From positions 7,129,501 to 7,193,500 of the forward strand of contig CP107926.1 in NCBI GenBank assembly GCA_036015235.1: DNA of 64,000 bases. The letters run 5' to 3'. The notes below the pieces were generated by a model. That model did no database searches, was not told the origin of the DNA, and was given only the letters and a program-made list of their open reading frames with translations. This document shows positions 54,513 through 64,000 of this stretch, piece after piece. Made by a program: the position numbers and the translations under genes. The first letter of the stretch is position 1. Each line of letters begins with the position of its first letter. This stretch comes from Streptomyces sp. NBC_00433 (GTDB lineage: Bacteria > Actinomycetota > Actinomycetes > Streptomycetales > Streptomycetaceae).

Positions 54513-54986
54513 TCAGGCGGTCGCCGCGGGAGCGGCGGGCCGCAGCATGCAGGTGAGGCGGGCGGTGCAGACCCGCTTGCCCGAGGCGTCGTCGGTGATC
54601 ACGACCTCGTAGGTGGCCGACGAGCGGCCGCGGTGCACCGGAGTGGCGGTGCCGGTGACCAGGCCCGAGCGCATACCGCGGTGGTGCGTGGCATTGAGGT
54701 CGACGCCGACCGCGATCTTGCCGGGGCCGCCGTGCAGCATCGCGCCGACCGAGCCCAGGGTCTCCGCCAGTACGGCCGAGGCGCCGCCGTGCAGCAGTCC
54801 GTAAGGCTGCGTGTTGCCCTCGACGGGCATCGTGCCGAGCACCCGGTCGGGGGAGGCCTCCAGGATGCGGATGCCCATCCGCTCACCGAGATGGCCGGCG
54901 GAGAAGAGCGCCTGCAGATCGATGCCGAGCCCGGCGTACTGCTCCAGGATCTCCTGCGGGAATCGGGTGACGGTCTGCTCGCCCAT
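54513..54986 (-). CDS. PaaI-family hotdog thioesterase
   Basis: A 157-residue hotdog-fold acyl-CoA thioesterase-like protein. The PaaI/YbdB signature is QPYGLLHGGASAVLAETLGSVGAM (about 61-84) with the HGG motif, then GVDLNATHHRGMRSGLVTGTA and HRGRSSATYEVVITDD, VCTARLTCMLRP. Length fits the family. The N-terminal helix (QEILEQYAGLGIDLQALF) is typical of the actinobacterial subgroup. Natural substrate unknown; hydroxybenzoyl- or phenylacetyl-CoA derivatives are common for the family. Single gene, just after the tRNA and convergent with it. Confidence 0.88.
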   Translation of the reverse strand: MGEQTVTRFPQEILEQYAGLGIDLQALFSAGHLGERMGIRILEASPDRVLGTMPVEGNTQPYGLLHGGASAVLAETLGSVGAMLHGGPGKIAVGVDLNATHHRGMRSGLVTGTATPVHRGRSSATYEVVITDDASGKRVCTARLTCMLRPAAPAATA

Positions 54987-55070
54987 ACGGTCGGCTCCGA
55001 TCGGCCTCGGTCGCTGCGGTGTTCGGTGTACCGGACAGCTTTCTACCGGCTTTCTACCGCACCGGCCGGA

Positions 55071-57365
<2,295 letters not shown>

Positions 57366-57519
57366 TATCGCCCTCCCCCCGACCGTGGGAGCCGGGGCGT
57401 CGGGTGCCGGCCGGAAGCCGGTAGCCGGCGAGCCGAAGGGCGCGTCGACACCGGGTCGAAAGCGCCCGGAGGCGAGCCGGCGCGATATAGCTGTCAGTGG
57501 GGCGTGGGAGGATCGCTGT

Positions 57520-60234
57520 GTGGCAAAGAACGCATCGAAGACGACGACCGACCGCCCCCGGCTGATGCTCCTGGACGGGCACTCGCTGGCGTACCGGGCG
57601 TTCTACGCGCTGCCCGTGGAGAATTTCAGCACCGCCACGGGCCAGCCGACGAACGCGATCTACGGCTTCACGTCCATGCTGTCGAATACCTTGCGTGACG
57701 AGCAGCCGACGCATCTGGCGGTCGCCTTCGACGTCTCGCGCAAGACCTGGCGCTTCGACGAGTATCCGGAGTACAAGGCGACGCGCTCCAAGACGCCCGA
57801 CGAATTCCGCAGCCAGGTGGAGCTGATCGGCGAGCTGCTGGACGCGATGGGCGTCAACCGCTTCGCCGTCGACGGCTACGAGGCGGACGACATCATCGCC
57901 ACGCTCGCCACCCAGGCCGAGGAGCTGGGGTACGACGTCCTGATCGTCACCGGCGACCGGGATGCGTTCCAGCTGGTCAGCGACCATGTCACCGTGCTGT
58001 ACCCGACCAAGGGCGTCTCCGAGCTGACGCGTTACACCCCGGAGAAGGTCGAGGAGAAGTACGGCCTGACCCCGCGGCAGTATCCGGACTTCGCGGCGCT
58101 GCGCGGCGACCCGTCGGACAATCTGCCCGGCATTCCCGGCGTGGGGGAGAAGACCGCGGCCAAGTGGATCACCCAGTTCGGGTCGTTCGCCGACCTGGTC
58201 GAGCGGGTCGACGAGGTCAAGGGCAAGGTGGGCGAGAATCTGCGGGCCCACCTGGACGCGGTCAAGCTCAACCGGCGGCTGACCGAGATGGTGCGGGACG
58301 TGGCGCTGCCGCTGACCCCCGAAGGCCTGGCGCGGGTGCCGTACGACCGGGAGACCCTGGTCGGGGTGCTCGACGTGCTGGAATTCCGCAATGCCAACTT
58401 CCGGGAGCGGCTGTTCGCCGCCGACCCCGGCGCCGAGGAGGAAGTGGTCGAGGTCGCCGAGGGCGTCGCCGTCGAGGGCACGGTGCTCGCGGCCGGCGAC
58501 CTGCCTGACTGGCTGGCCGCGCACAGCGGGGCGCCGCTGGGCCTCGCCAGCGTGGACACCTGGGCGCTGGGCGCCGGGAGCGTCACCCAGATCGCGCTGG
58601 CCTCCGCGGAGGACGCCGCCTGGTTCGACCCGGCCCAGCTCGACGAGGCCGACGAGCGGGCCTTCGCCGAATGGCTCGCCGACCCCGAGCTCCCCAAGGT
58701 GCTGCACAACACGAAGAATGTCGCCCGGGTCTTCGCCGAGCACGGCTGGTCGGTCGCCGGCGTCTCGATGGACACCGCGCTGGCGGCGTATCTGATCAAG
58801 CCGGGCCGCCGCTCCTTCGCGCTCGACGTGCTGTCGGTGGAGTATCTGGGCCGCGAGCTGGCGCCGGTGGACTCCGGCAGCGGGCAGCTGGCCTTCGGCG
58901 AGGAGAGCGCGGACGAGGGCGCGGCCGCCGCCGGCGCGCTGATGGTCCAGGCGCGGACCGTACTCGACCTCGGCGAGGTCTTCACCGAGCGGCTGCCCGA
59001 GGTCGGCGCGGCCGAGCTGCTGCATGACGTGGAGCTGCCCACCTCGGCGCTGCTGGCCCGCATGGAGCGGGCCGGGATCGCCGCGGACCGGGCCCATCTG
59101 GAGGGCCTGGAGCAGCAGTTCGCCGCCGCGGTGCAGCATGCGGTGGGCGAGGCGCACTCCTCGGTGGGCCACGAGTTCAACCTGGGCTCGCCCAAGCAGC
59201 TCCAGGAGGTGCTGTTCGGCGAGCTGGCGCTGCCCAAGACCAAGAAGACCAAGACCGGTTACACGACGGACGCCGACGCGCTGGCGTGGCTGGCCGCCCA
59301 GACCGACCACGAGCTGCCGGTGATCATGCTGCGGCACCGGGAGCAGGCCAAGCTGCGGGTCACCGTGGAGGGCCTGGTCAAGACGATCGCCCCGGACGGG
59401 CGGATCCACACCACCTTCAGCCAGATCGTGGCCGCGACCGGCCGGCTGTCGTCCACCGACCCGAATCTGCAGAACGTACCGGTCCGCACCGACGAGGGCC
59501 GGGCGATCCGCCGCGGCTTCGTCGTCGGGGAGGGGTACGACTCGCTGCTGACCGCCGACTACAGCCAGATCGAGCTGCGGGTGATGGCCCATCTGTCCGA
59601 GGACGAAGGCCTGATCGCGGCCTTCACCACGGGCGAGGACCTGCACACCACGGTCGGCTCGCAGGTCTTCGGGGTGGGCAGGGACGCGGTCGACGCGGAG
59701 ATGCGCCGCAAGATCAAGGCGATGTCGTACGGCCTGGCGTACGGTCTGTCGGCCTTCGGGCTGTCCCAGCAGCTGGGGATCGAGGCGGCCGAGGCGCGGG
59801 TGCTGATGGAGACGTACTTCGAGCGGTTCGGCGGGGTGCGGGACTATCTGCACCGGGTGGTGGAGGAGGCCCGCGCCACCGGCTACACCGAGACGCTGCT
59901 CGGCCGCCGCCGCTATCTGCCCGACCTCAACAGCGACAACCGGCAGCGCCGCGAGATGGCCGAGCGGATGGCGCTGAACGCACCGATCCAGGGCTCCGCG
60001 GCCGACATCGTGAAGATCGCGATGCTGCGGGTGGACGAGGCGATGGCCAAGGAGGGCCTGGCGTCCCGGATGCTGCTCCAGGTGCATGACGAGATCGTGC
60101 TCGAAGTGGCCCCCGGCGAGCGGAAGACCGTCGAGGCGCTGGTGCGCCGCGAGATGGCCGGGGCGTATCCGCTGCGGGCGCCGCTGGACGTGTCGGTGGG
60201 TGACGGCGCGGACTGGGAGTCGGCCGCGCACTGA
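57520..60234 (+). CDS. polA: DNA polymerase I
   Basis: A 904-residue repair polymerase. Residues 1-300 are the 5'-nuclease (LMLLDGHSLAYRAFYALP, GYEADDIIATLA, VTGDRDAFQLV, GDPSDNLPGIPGVGEKTA). The middle domain has lost the 3'-5' proofreading motifs: no Asp-x-Glu is seen in PLGLASVDTWALG, and HNTKNVARVF replaces exo II. The polymerase domain is complete: motif A LLTADYSQIELRVMAHL, motif B RRKIKAMSYGLAYGLS and motif C LLQVHDEIVLEV. The GTG at 57520 has GGGAGG eight bases upstream and gives the usual N-terminus. Divergent from the YdeP gene. A hairpin lies 71 bases downstream. Confidence 0.96.
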   Translation: MAKNASKTTTDRPRLMLLDGHSLAYRAFYALPVENFSTATGQPTNAIYGFTSMLSNTLRDEQPTHLAVAFDVSRKTWRFDEYPEYKATRSKTPDEFRSQVELIGELLDAMGVNRFAVDGYEADDIIATLATQAEELGYDVLIVTGDRDAFQLVSDHVTVLYPTKGVSELTRYTPEKVEEKYGLTPRQYPDFAALRGDPSDNLPGIPGVGEKTAAKWITQFGSFADLVERVDEVKGKVGENLRAHLDAVKLNRRLTEMVRDVALPLTPEGLARVPYDRETLVGVLDVLEFRNANFRERLFAADPGAEEEVVEVAEGVAVEGTVLAAGDLPDWLAAHSGAPLGLASVDTWALGAGSVTQIALASAEDAAWFDPAQLDEADERAFAEWLADPELPKVLHNTKNVARVFAEHGWSVAGVSMDTALAAYLIKPGRRSFALDVLSVEYLGRELAPVDSGSGQLAFGEESADEGAAAAGALMVQARTVLDLGEVFTERLPEVGAAELLHDVELPTSALLARMERAGIAADRAHLEGLEQQFAAAVQHAVGEAHSSVGHEFNLGSPKQLQEVLFGELALPKTKKTKTGYTTDADALAWLAAQTDHELPVIMLRHREQAKLRVTVEGLVKTIAPDGRIHTTFSQIVAATGRLSSTDPNLQNVPVRTDEGRAIRRGFVVGEGYDSLLTADYSQIELRVMAHLSEDEGLIAAFTTGEDLHTTVGSQVFGVGRDAVDAEMRRKIKAMSYGLAYGLSAFGLSQQLGIEAAEARVLMETYFERFGGVRDYLHRVVEEARATGYTETLLGRRRYLPDLNSDNRQRREMAERMALNAPIQGSAADIVKIAMLRVDEAMAKEGLASRMLLQVHDEIVLEVAPGERKTVEALVRREMAGAYPLRAPLDVSVGDGADWESAAH

Positions 60235-60547
60235 CCGCGGCGCCGCCGCCGGCCGGTGGCCGGAAGACGCGGTGGCGCGGGGCGTTCGCGAGGGCACGCC
60301 GCCCTGCCGTACGGGCACCGCATGCTGCCCGTACGGCGCCGGTCCGTGATCCGGCCGCGGCCGGAGCACGGGCTGTCGACGCGCGGATGACCTGCGGGGA
60401 AACGCTGCGCGGTGACAAGCGGAGACTGCCCGTTTGCGCATATTTTGAGCGTGTCGGCGCGGTGGTCACGTGGTCCAAGTTGCCGTAGGGTCGACCGAGT
60501 TGTGGCGCCGGAAACGGCGCGTTCGGGCACTGGGAGGGGACCGCTCT
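60235..60547 (+). other. polA to transglycosylase intergenic region
   Basis: A 313-base gap with no credible gene. It holds the polA hairpin (60306-60337), a short less GC-rich stretch (TTTGCGCATATTTTGAGCG near 60433) and a -10-like TAGGGT at 60486-60491, about 57 bases before the next start. I looked for a c-di-AMP (ydaO) riboswitch, which often precedes cell-wall hydrolase genes in Streptomyces, and could not recognise one. Confidence 0.4.
60306..60337 (+). terminator. Hairpin downstream of polA
   Basis: GCCGTACGGGCA and TGCCCGTACGGC are exact 12-bp arms with an 8-base loop, 71 bases after the polA stop. Confidence 0.7.
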
Positions 60548-61840
60548 ATGGCAGCGCGGCGTTATGGCCGGAGGCTACGCAGGGGAGCGGCGGGCACCGC
60601 GGTGGCCGCGGCGGCGATGGCGGCGCTCAGCGCGTCGCAGGCACCGGGCTTCCTGCCGGTGGCCCACGCCGCCGCCGAGCAGCACGAGACCGCGCCGGCG
60701 GTGGCGCCCCCGCCGGGAGCGGCCATAGACGGCGGTTCGCCGTACATCACCGACCTGCCGCCGCTCAACACCCCGACAGGACCGCCGCTCGCCTCCCCGT
60801 CGGCCACCCCCGGCAGCCCCGGGGCCACCGTGCCGGGCAGCAGCGGCGGACTGCCCGCCACCGTGCTCGCCGCGTACCAGCGCGCCGAGGCGTCCGTCGC
60901 CCAGAGCGACCCCGGCTGCCACCTGCCGTGGCAACTGCTGGCCGCCATCGGGCAGGTGGAGTCGGGACAGGCCCGCCACGGCGCGGTCGACGCGAACGGC
61001 ACCACGTACACCCCGATCCTCGGGCCGGTCCTCAACGGCGACGGCTTCGCGAACATCAGCGACACCGACGGCGGCCGCTACGACGGCGACGCGGTGCACG
61101 ACCGGGCGGTCGGCCCCATGCAGTTCATCCCCTCGACGTGGGAGCACTGGGGCGCGGACGGCAACGGCGACGGGGTCGACAACCCGAACAACGTCTTCGA
61201 CGCCGCGCTCGCCGCCGCCCACTACCTGTGCGCCGACGGCCGCGACCTGGCGGTGCCGAAGGAGATGGACCGGGCGATCCTCGGCTACAACCACTCGCAG
61301 GCCTACCTGGCCCTGGTGAGGTCCTGGTACGAGCACTTCGTGCAGGGCGGCGCCGTGTCGGTGCCCGACAGCCCGCCCACGCCCGTCAACAGCGGCAATC
61401 CCATCTCGCCGACCGGCACTCCGACCGCGCCGCCCACCGCGCCCGGCCTGCCGGGGCCCACGGTGAGCCAGCCGCCGGCCGTGCCCGGCACCCCGCCGTC
61501 GACGCCGCCGACGACCGGCGGGCCGTCCACGCCTCCGACGACCCCGCCGACGACCGGCACGGGCGAGCCCTCCACGCCGCCGACCGACCCGTCGACGCCG
61601 CCGACCGGGACACCCACGGACCCGCCCACCGACCCGCCGACGACGCCCGGTTGCCCCACCGAGTCGCCGACGCCCACGCCGAGCGACACCGCCACGCCCA
61701 CGCCGACGGACACCCCGACGGACACGCCCACCGGCGACCCGTGCGGCACGCCGACCCCGACCCCCTCGGACTCGGCGACGCCCGACCCGGCGGCCGGCGG
61801 CGCCGCCACGCCCGATGAAGCGCTGACCCCGGCACCCTGA
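60548..61840 (+). CDS. Secreted lytic transglycosylase-like protein with Pro/Thr-rich tail
   Basis: A 430-residue exported protein. The signal peptide has RRYGRRLRRGAAGTAVAAAA and an AHA-A cut site near residue 42. The lysozyme-like domain (about 120-265) has CHLPWQLLAAIGQVESGQ with the catalytic glutamate in VESG, AVGPMQFIPSTWEHWGADGN and DAALAAAHYLCADG, the pattern of peptidoglycan lytic transglycosylases. The last ~155 residues are Pro/Thr/Ser repeats (TPPTTGGPSTPPTTPPTTG, PTPTPSDTATPTPTDTPTD), likely a flexible wall-spanning tail; no LPxTG anchor is seen. GGAGGGGA is the ribosome site. Convergent with hrpB. Confidence 0.88.
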   Translation: MAARRYGRRLRRGAAGTAVAAAAMAALSASQAPGFLPVAHAAAEQHETAPAVAPPPGAAIDGGSPYITDLPPLNTPTGPPLASPSATPGSPGATVPGSSGGLPATVLAAYQRAEASVAQSDPGCHLPWQLLAAIGQVESGQARHGAVDANGTTYTPILGPVLNGDGFANISDTDGGRYDGDAVHDRAVGPMQFIPSTWEHWGADGNGDGVDNPNNVFDAALAAAHYLCADGRDLAVPKEMDRAILGYNHSQAYLALVRSWYEHFVQGGAVSVPDSPPTPVNSGNPISPTGTPTAPPTAPGLPGPTVSQPPAVPGTPPSTPPTTGGPSTPPTTPPTTGTGEPSTPPTDPSTPPTGTPTDPPTDPPTTPGCPTESPTPTPSDTATPTPTDTPTDTPTGDPCGTPTPTPSDSATPDPAAGGAATPDEALTPAP

Positions 61841-61855
61841 CGGACCGGGGTCAGC
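61822..61855. terminator. Hairpin spanning both convergent stop codons
   Basis: GCTGACCCCGG and CCGGGGTCAGC form a perfect 11-bp stem with a 12-base loop. The transglycosylase TGA lies in the loop and the hrpB stop is in the right arm, so the last codons of both genes make the terminator. Confidence 0.75.
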
Positions 61856-64000
61856 TCCGCCGCGCGTTGGTGCGGCGGGTCGGCGCGGCCGTCGACGGAT
61901 CCTCCGGCCACGGGTGCCGGGGGTAGCGGCCGCGCAGCTCGGCCCGCACCGCCCGGTAGCCCTCCCGCCAGAAGGACGCCAGGTCCGCGGTCACCGCGGC
62001 CGGGCGCCCTGCGGGGGACAGCAGATGGACCAGGACGGGCACCCCGGCGACCCGCGGGGTGTCCGCCAGGCCGAACAACTCCTGGAGCTTCACGGCCAGT
62101 ACGGGCTGCTCGCCGCCGTAGTCCACCCGGATACGCGAACCGCTGGGCACCTCGAAGCGCTCGGGCGCCAGCTCGCCGAACCGCGCCGCCTCGCCGGTCG
62201 CCCACGGCAGCAGCCGCGGCAGGGCCGCGCCCGCGTCGATCCGCTCCAGGTCGGCGCGGCGGCGGGCGGCGGCCAGCTCGGGGCCCAGCCACTCGCCGGC
62301 CCGGTCCAGCAGCGCGTCCTCCGCGACATCCGGCCAGGGCGCCCCCAGCACCCGGTGCACGAACGCCATCCGCTGCCGCAGCTCCCGGGCGTCCCTGGTC
62401 CAGCGCAGCAGCCCGGTGCCCTCGGCCGCGAGCCCGTCGAGCAGCGCCGCCCGCACCGCGTCCCGGTCCGGCGACCGCAGCGGTACGGCGGCCAGCTCCA
62501 CCGCGCCCAGCCGCTCCACCCGTCTGGCGACGACGTCGCCCTGCGCCCAGCGCACCTCCTCGTAGCGCTCCAGCGCCCACGCGGCGGCCTCGCGCGCCGT
62601 CTCCTCGTCCACCACCGCGGCCAGCCGCACCCGCGCCGCCGCCCGCCCCACCCCGCGGTCGGCCACCGCCACCGCGACCCACTCGGCCCCGCCGAGCCCG
62701 GCCCCGACCTCGGCCCCGGTCCCCGACACCATCAGGTACCCCCCTTCCCCGCGCCGCCGCGCGAGCCGCTCGGGAAAGGCCAGCGCCACGACGAGCCCGG
62801 CGGCGGCGTCGTCACCGAGCGGGGCCGCCCCGCCCCGCCCGCCGGCCCCGCCTCGCACGGCTGCGGGTTCCCGCCCATGGGCGGCCGCTCCGCTGCCGGG
62901 CGCCCCGCCCGCGGCGTCGTCCCCGGCCGTCGCCGTGTGCAGTGCCGCCTCAAGGCGGCGGGTCTCGGTGCGCCAGCGCGGGGCGTAGGAGTCGGTGGCG
63001 CGGCGCGCGGTGTGCCAGGCGCTGGTCAGGTCGGGGCCGTAGGCGGTGGGGACCTCCTCGGACAGCAGGGCGGTCACCTCGGCGGCGCGGGCGGCGCCCA
63101 GGGTGGGGGCCGCGTCGAGGAGGGCGCGGGCCAGGCGGGGGTGCAGGCCGAGCAGGGCCAGCCGGCGGCCGCGCGGGGTGGCGCGGCCCGCCGCGTCGAC
63201 GGCGCCCAGCGTGCGCAGGGTCGTACGGGCCGCGGCCAGCGCGCCTGGGGGCGGCGGGTCGAGGAGGGCGAGCCCGGTGGTGTCGGGTTCGCCCCAGCAG
63301 GCGGCTTGCAGGGCGAAGCCGGTGAGGTCGGCCAGCATGATCTCCGGCGCGGGCTGCCGGGCCAGCCGGTCGTGCTCGCCCTGCGCCCAGCAGCGGTGGA
63401 CCGTGCCCGGCGCCTCGCGGCCGGCGCGGCCGGCCCGCTGCTCTGCCGCGGCACGCGACACGCGGACGGTGGTCAGCGCCCCCAGACCCCTGGCGTGGTC
63501 CGTCCGCGGCTCCCGGGCCAGGCCGCTGTCGACCACCACCCGCACCCCAGGCACGGTCAGGCTGGACTCGGCGACCGACGTGGCCAGCAGCACCCGGCGC
63601 CGCTCGCCGGGCGCCAGCGCCGCGTCCTGGACGGCGGCCGGGGCCCGGCCGTGCAGTTGCAGGACGTCGGCCCCGACCCCGGACAGCATGCCGGCCACCC
63701 GGGCGATCTCCCCGACGCCGGGCAGGAAGCACAGCACGTCGCCCTCGTCCTCGGCCAGCGCCCGGCGGACGACGGCCGCGACATGGTCGAGCAGCGCGGG
63801 GTCCACCTGCATGCCGTGCGGCGGGCGCACCTGCCGCGGCGGCGGCGCCCACCGCACGGCCACCGGGTGCAGCACCCCCGCCGCCTCCACGACCGGGGCG
63901 TCGAGCAGCGCGGCCCACGCGGCGGTGTCGGTCGTCGCGGACGCCGCGACCAGCCGCAGCTCGGGCCGCAGCGTGGCGCGTACGTCCAGCAGGAAGGCCA
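61851..64000 (-). CDS. hrpB: ATP-dependent helicase HrpB, C-terminal part (5'-truncated by window edge)
   Basis: A DEAH-box helicase; the frame stays open to the right edge, so about 716 C-terminal residues are visible of some 840. Motif III is LRLVAASATTD near the edge. Helicase C motifs follow: VLCFLPGVGEIARV, VLLATSVAESSLTVPGVRVVVDSGL (quoted as LLATSVAESSLTVPGV) and motif VI AEQRAGRAGREAPGTVHRCW. Then come the HA2-like domain and the HrpB-specific C-terminus (WREGYRAVRAELRGRYPRHPWPEDP, quoted as YRAVRAELRGRYPRHPWP). RNA substrate and role in Streptomyces are unknown. A Gly/Ala-rich insert (about residues 350-390) is probably a disordered linker. Confidence 0.94.
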   Translation of the reverse strand, partial: AFLLDVRATLRPELRLVAASATTDTAAWAALLDAPVVEAAGVLHPVAVRWAPPPRQVRPPHGMQVDPALLDHVAAVVRRALAEDEGDVLCFLPGVGEIARVAGMLSGVGADVLQLHGRAPAAVQDAALAPGERRRVLLATSVAESSLTVPGVRVVVDSGLAREPRTDHARGLGALTTVRVSRAAAEQRAGRAGREAPGTVHRCWAQGEHDRLARQPAPEIMLADLTGFALQAACWGEPDTTGLALLDPPPPGALAAARTTLRTLGAVDAAGRATPRGRRLALLGLHPRLARALLDAAPTLGAARAAEVTALLSEEVPTAYGPDLTSAWHTARRATDSYAPRWRTETRRLEAALHTATAGDDAAGGAPGSGAAAHGREPAAVRGGAGGRGGAAPLGDDAAAGLVVALAFPERLARRRGEGGYLMVSGTGAEVGAGLGGAEWVAVAVADRGVGRAAARVRLAAVVDEETAREAAAWALERYEEVRWAQGDVVARRVERLGAVELAAVPLRSPDRDAVRAALLDGLAAEGTGLLRWTRDARELRQRMAFVHRVLGAPWPDVAEDALLDRAGEWLGPELAAARRRADLERIDAGAALPRLLPWATGEAARFGELAPERFEVPSGSRIRVDYGGEQPVLAVKLQELFGLADTPRVAGVPVLVHLLSPAGRPAAVTADLASFWREGYRAVRAELRGRYPRHPWPEDPSTAAPTRRTNARRS

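Noticed and set aside
60235..60547. Possible c-di-AMP (ydaO) riboswitch before the transglycosylase gene.
   Set aside because: The conserved sequence blocks and pseudo-symmetric stems of that riboswitch could not be recognised; only a terminator hairpin and a weak -10 are visible.

Overview
This 64 kb window comes from the chromosome core of a very GC-rich actinomycete, almost certainly a Streptomyces or a close relative in the Streptomycetaceae. The evidence is the near-total G/C preference at third codon positions, the frequent GTG starts, the many 4-base start/stop overlaps, and genes typical of that group: priA in place of hisA, the small trpM between trpC and trpB, a HGxxPAAW protein, a TIGR03085 protein and an ANTAR regulator beside pyk and the liv operon. 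No CRISPR array, integrase, transposase or prophage was seen. Apart from short dispersed repeats, this is vertically inherited backbone.

Layout. 0-8 kb: the C-terminal half of dnaE, a 59-residue basic protein, a NYN-domain protein, an ABC exporter pair, a DUF2567 membrane protein, and leftward genes for a YbaK deacylase and a Lon N-domain protein. 8-9.7 kb: a membrane protein gene split by a one-base frameshift and carrying an in-frame dispersed repeat. 9.7-15.6 kb: the histidine operon hisD-hisC-hisB-(two tiny ORFs)-hisH-priA-(RidA)-hisF, most genes overlapping by 4 bases. 15.6-18.2 kb: a methyltransferase divergent from an ArsR-type regulator with an MFS exporter behind it, with a clear palindromic operator between them. 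18.2-20.2 kb: a composite inverted repeat, a TIGR03085 protein and a septum-formation-domain protein.

20.4-27.8 kb: hisI and trpE, a protease gene remnant, three small membrane proteins, then trpC-trpM-trpB-trpA ending at a perfect 18-bp hairpin. With PriA able to serve both pathways, histidine and tryptophan synthesis are physically and enzymatically linked; trpD, trpG, hisG and hisE are not in the window. 27.8-37 kb: a DsbA-like membrane thioredoxin, lgt, a VIT1/CCC1 family transporter and gltB-gltD (glutamate synthase), the last with a candidate GlnR box upstream. 37-45.6 kb: an unassigned HExxH protein with a zinc ribbon, pepN, an orphan pair of DesA-like decarboxylase and lysine N-hydroxylase genes, and a Tat-exported 5'-nucleotidase facing them.

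45.8-54.3 kb: pyk, a branched-chain amino acid ABC transporter operon (binding lipoprotein, two permeases, two ATPases), and a facing ANTAR response regulator. 54.4-64 kb: a tRNA with a CAA anticodon but a short variable loop, a hotdog thioesterase, a YdeP-like molybdopterin oxidoreductase, polA, a secreted lytic transglycosylase-like protein, and the C-terminal part of helicase hrpB running off the right edge.

I did not find a large new multi-gene system. The best leads are the unusual tRNA, the repeat-invaded and frameshifted membrane gene, the ArsR operator, the orphan hydroxamate pair, and tiny ORFs that bridge neighbouring genes with overlaps at both ends.
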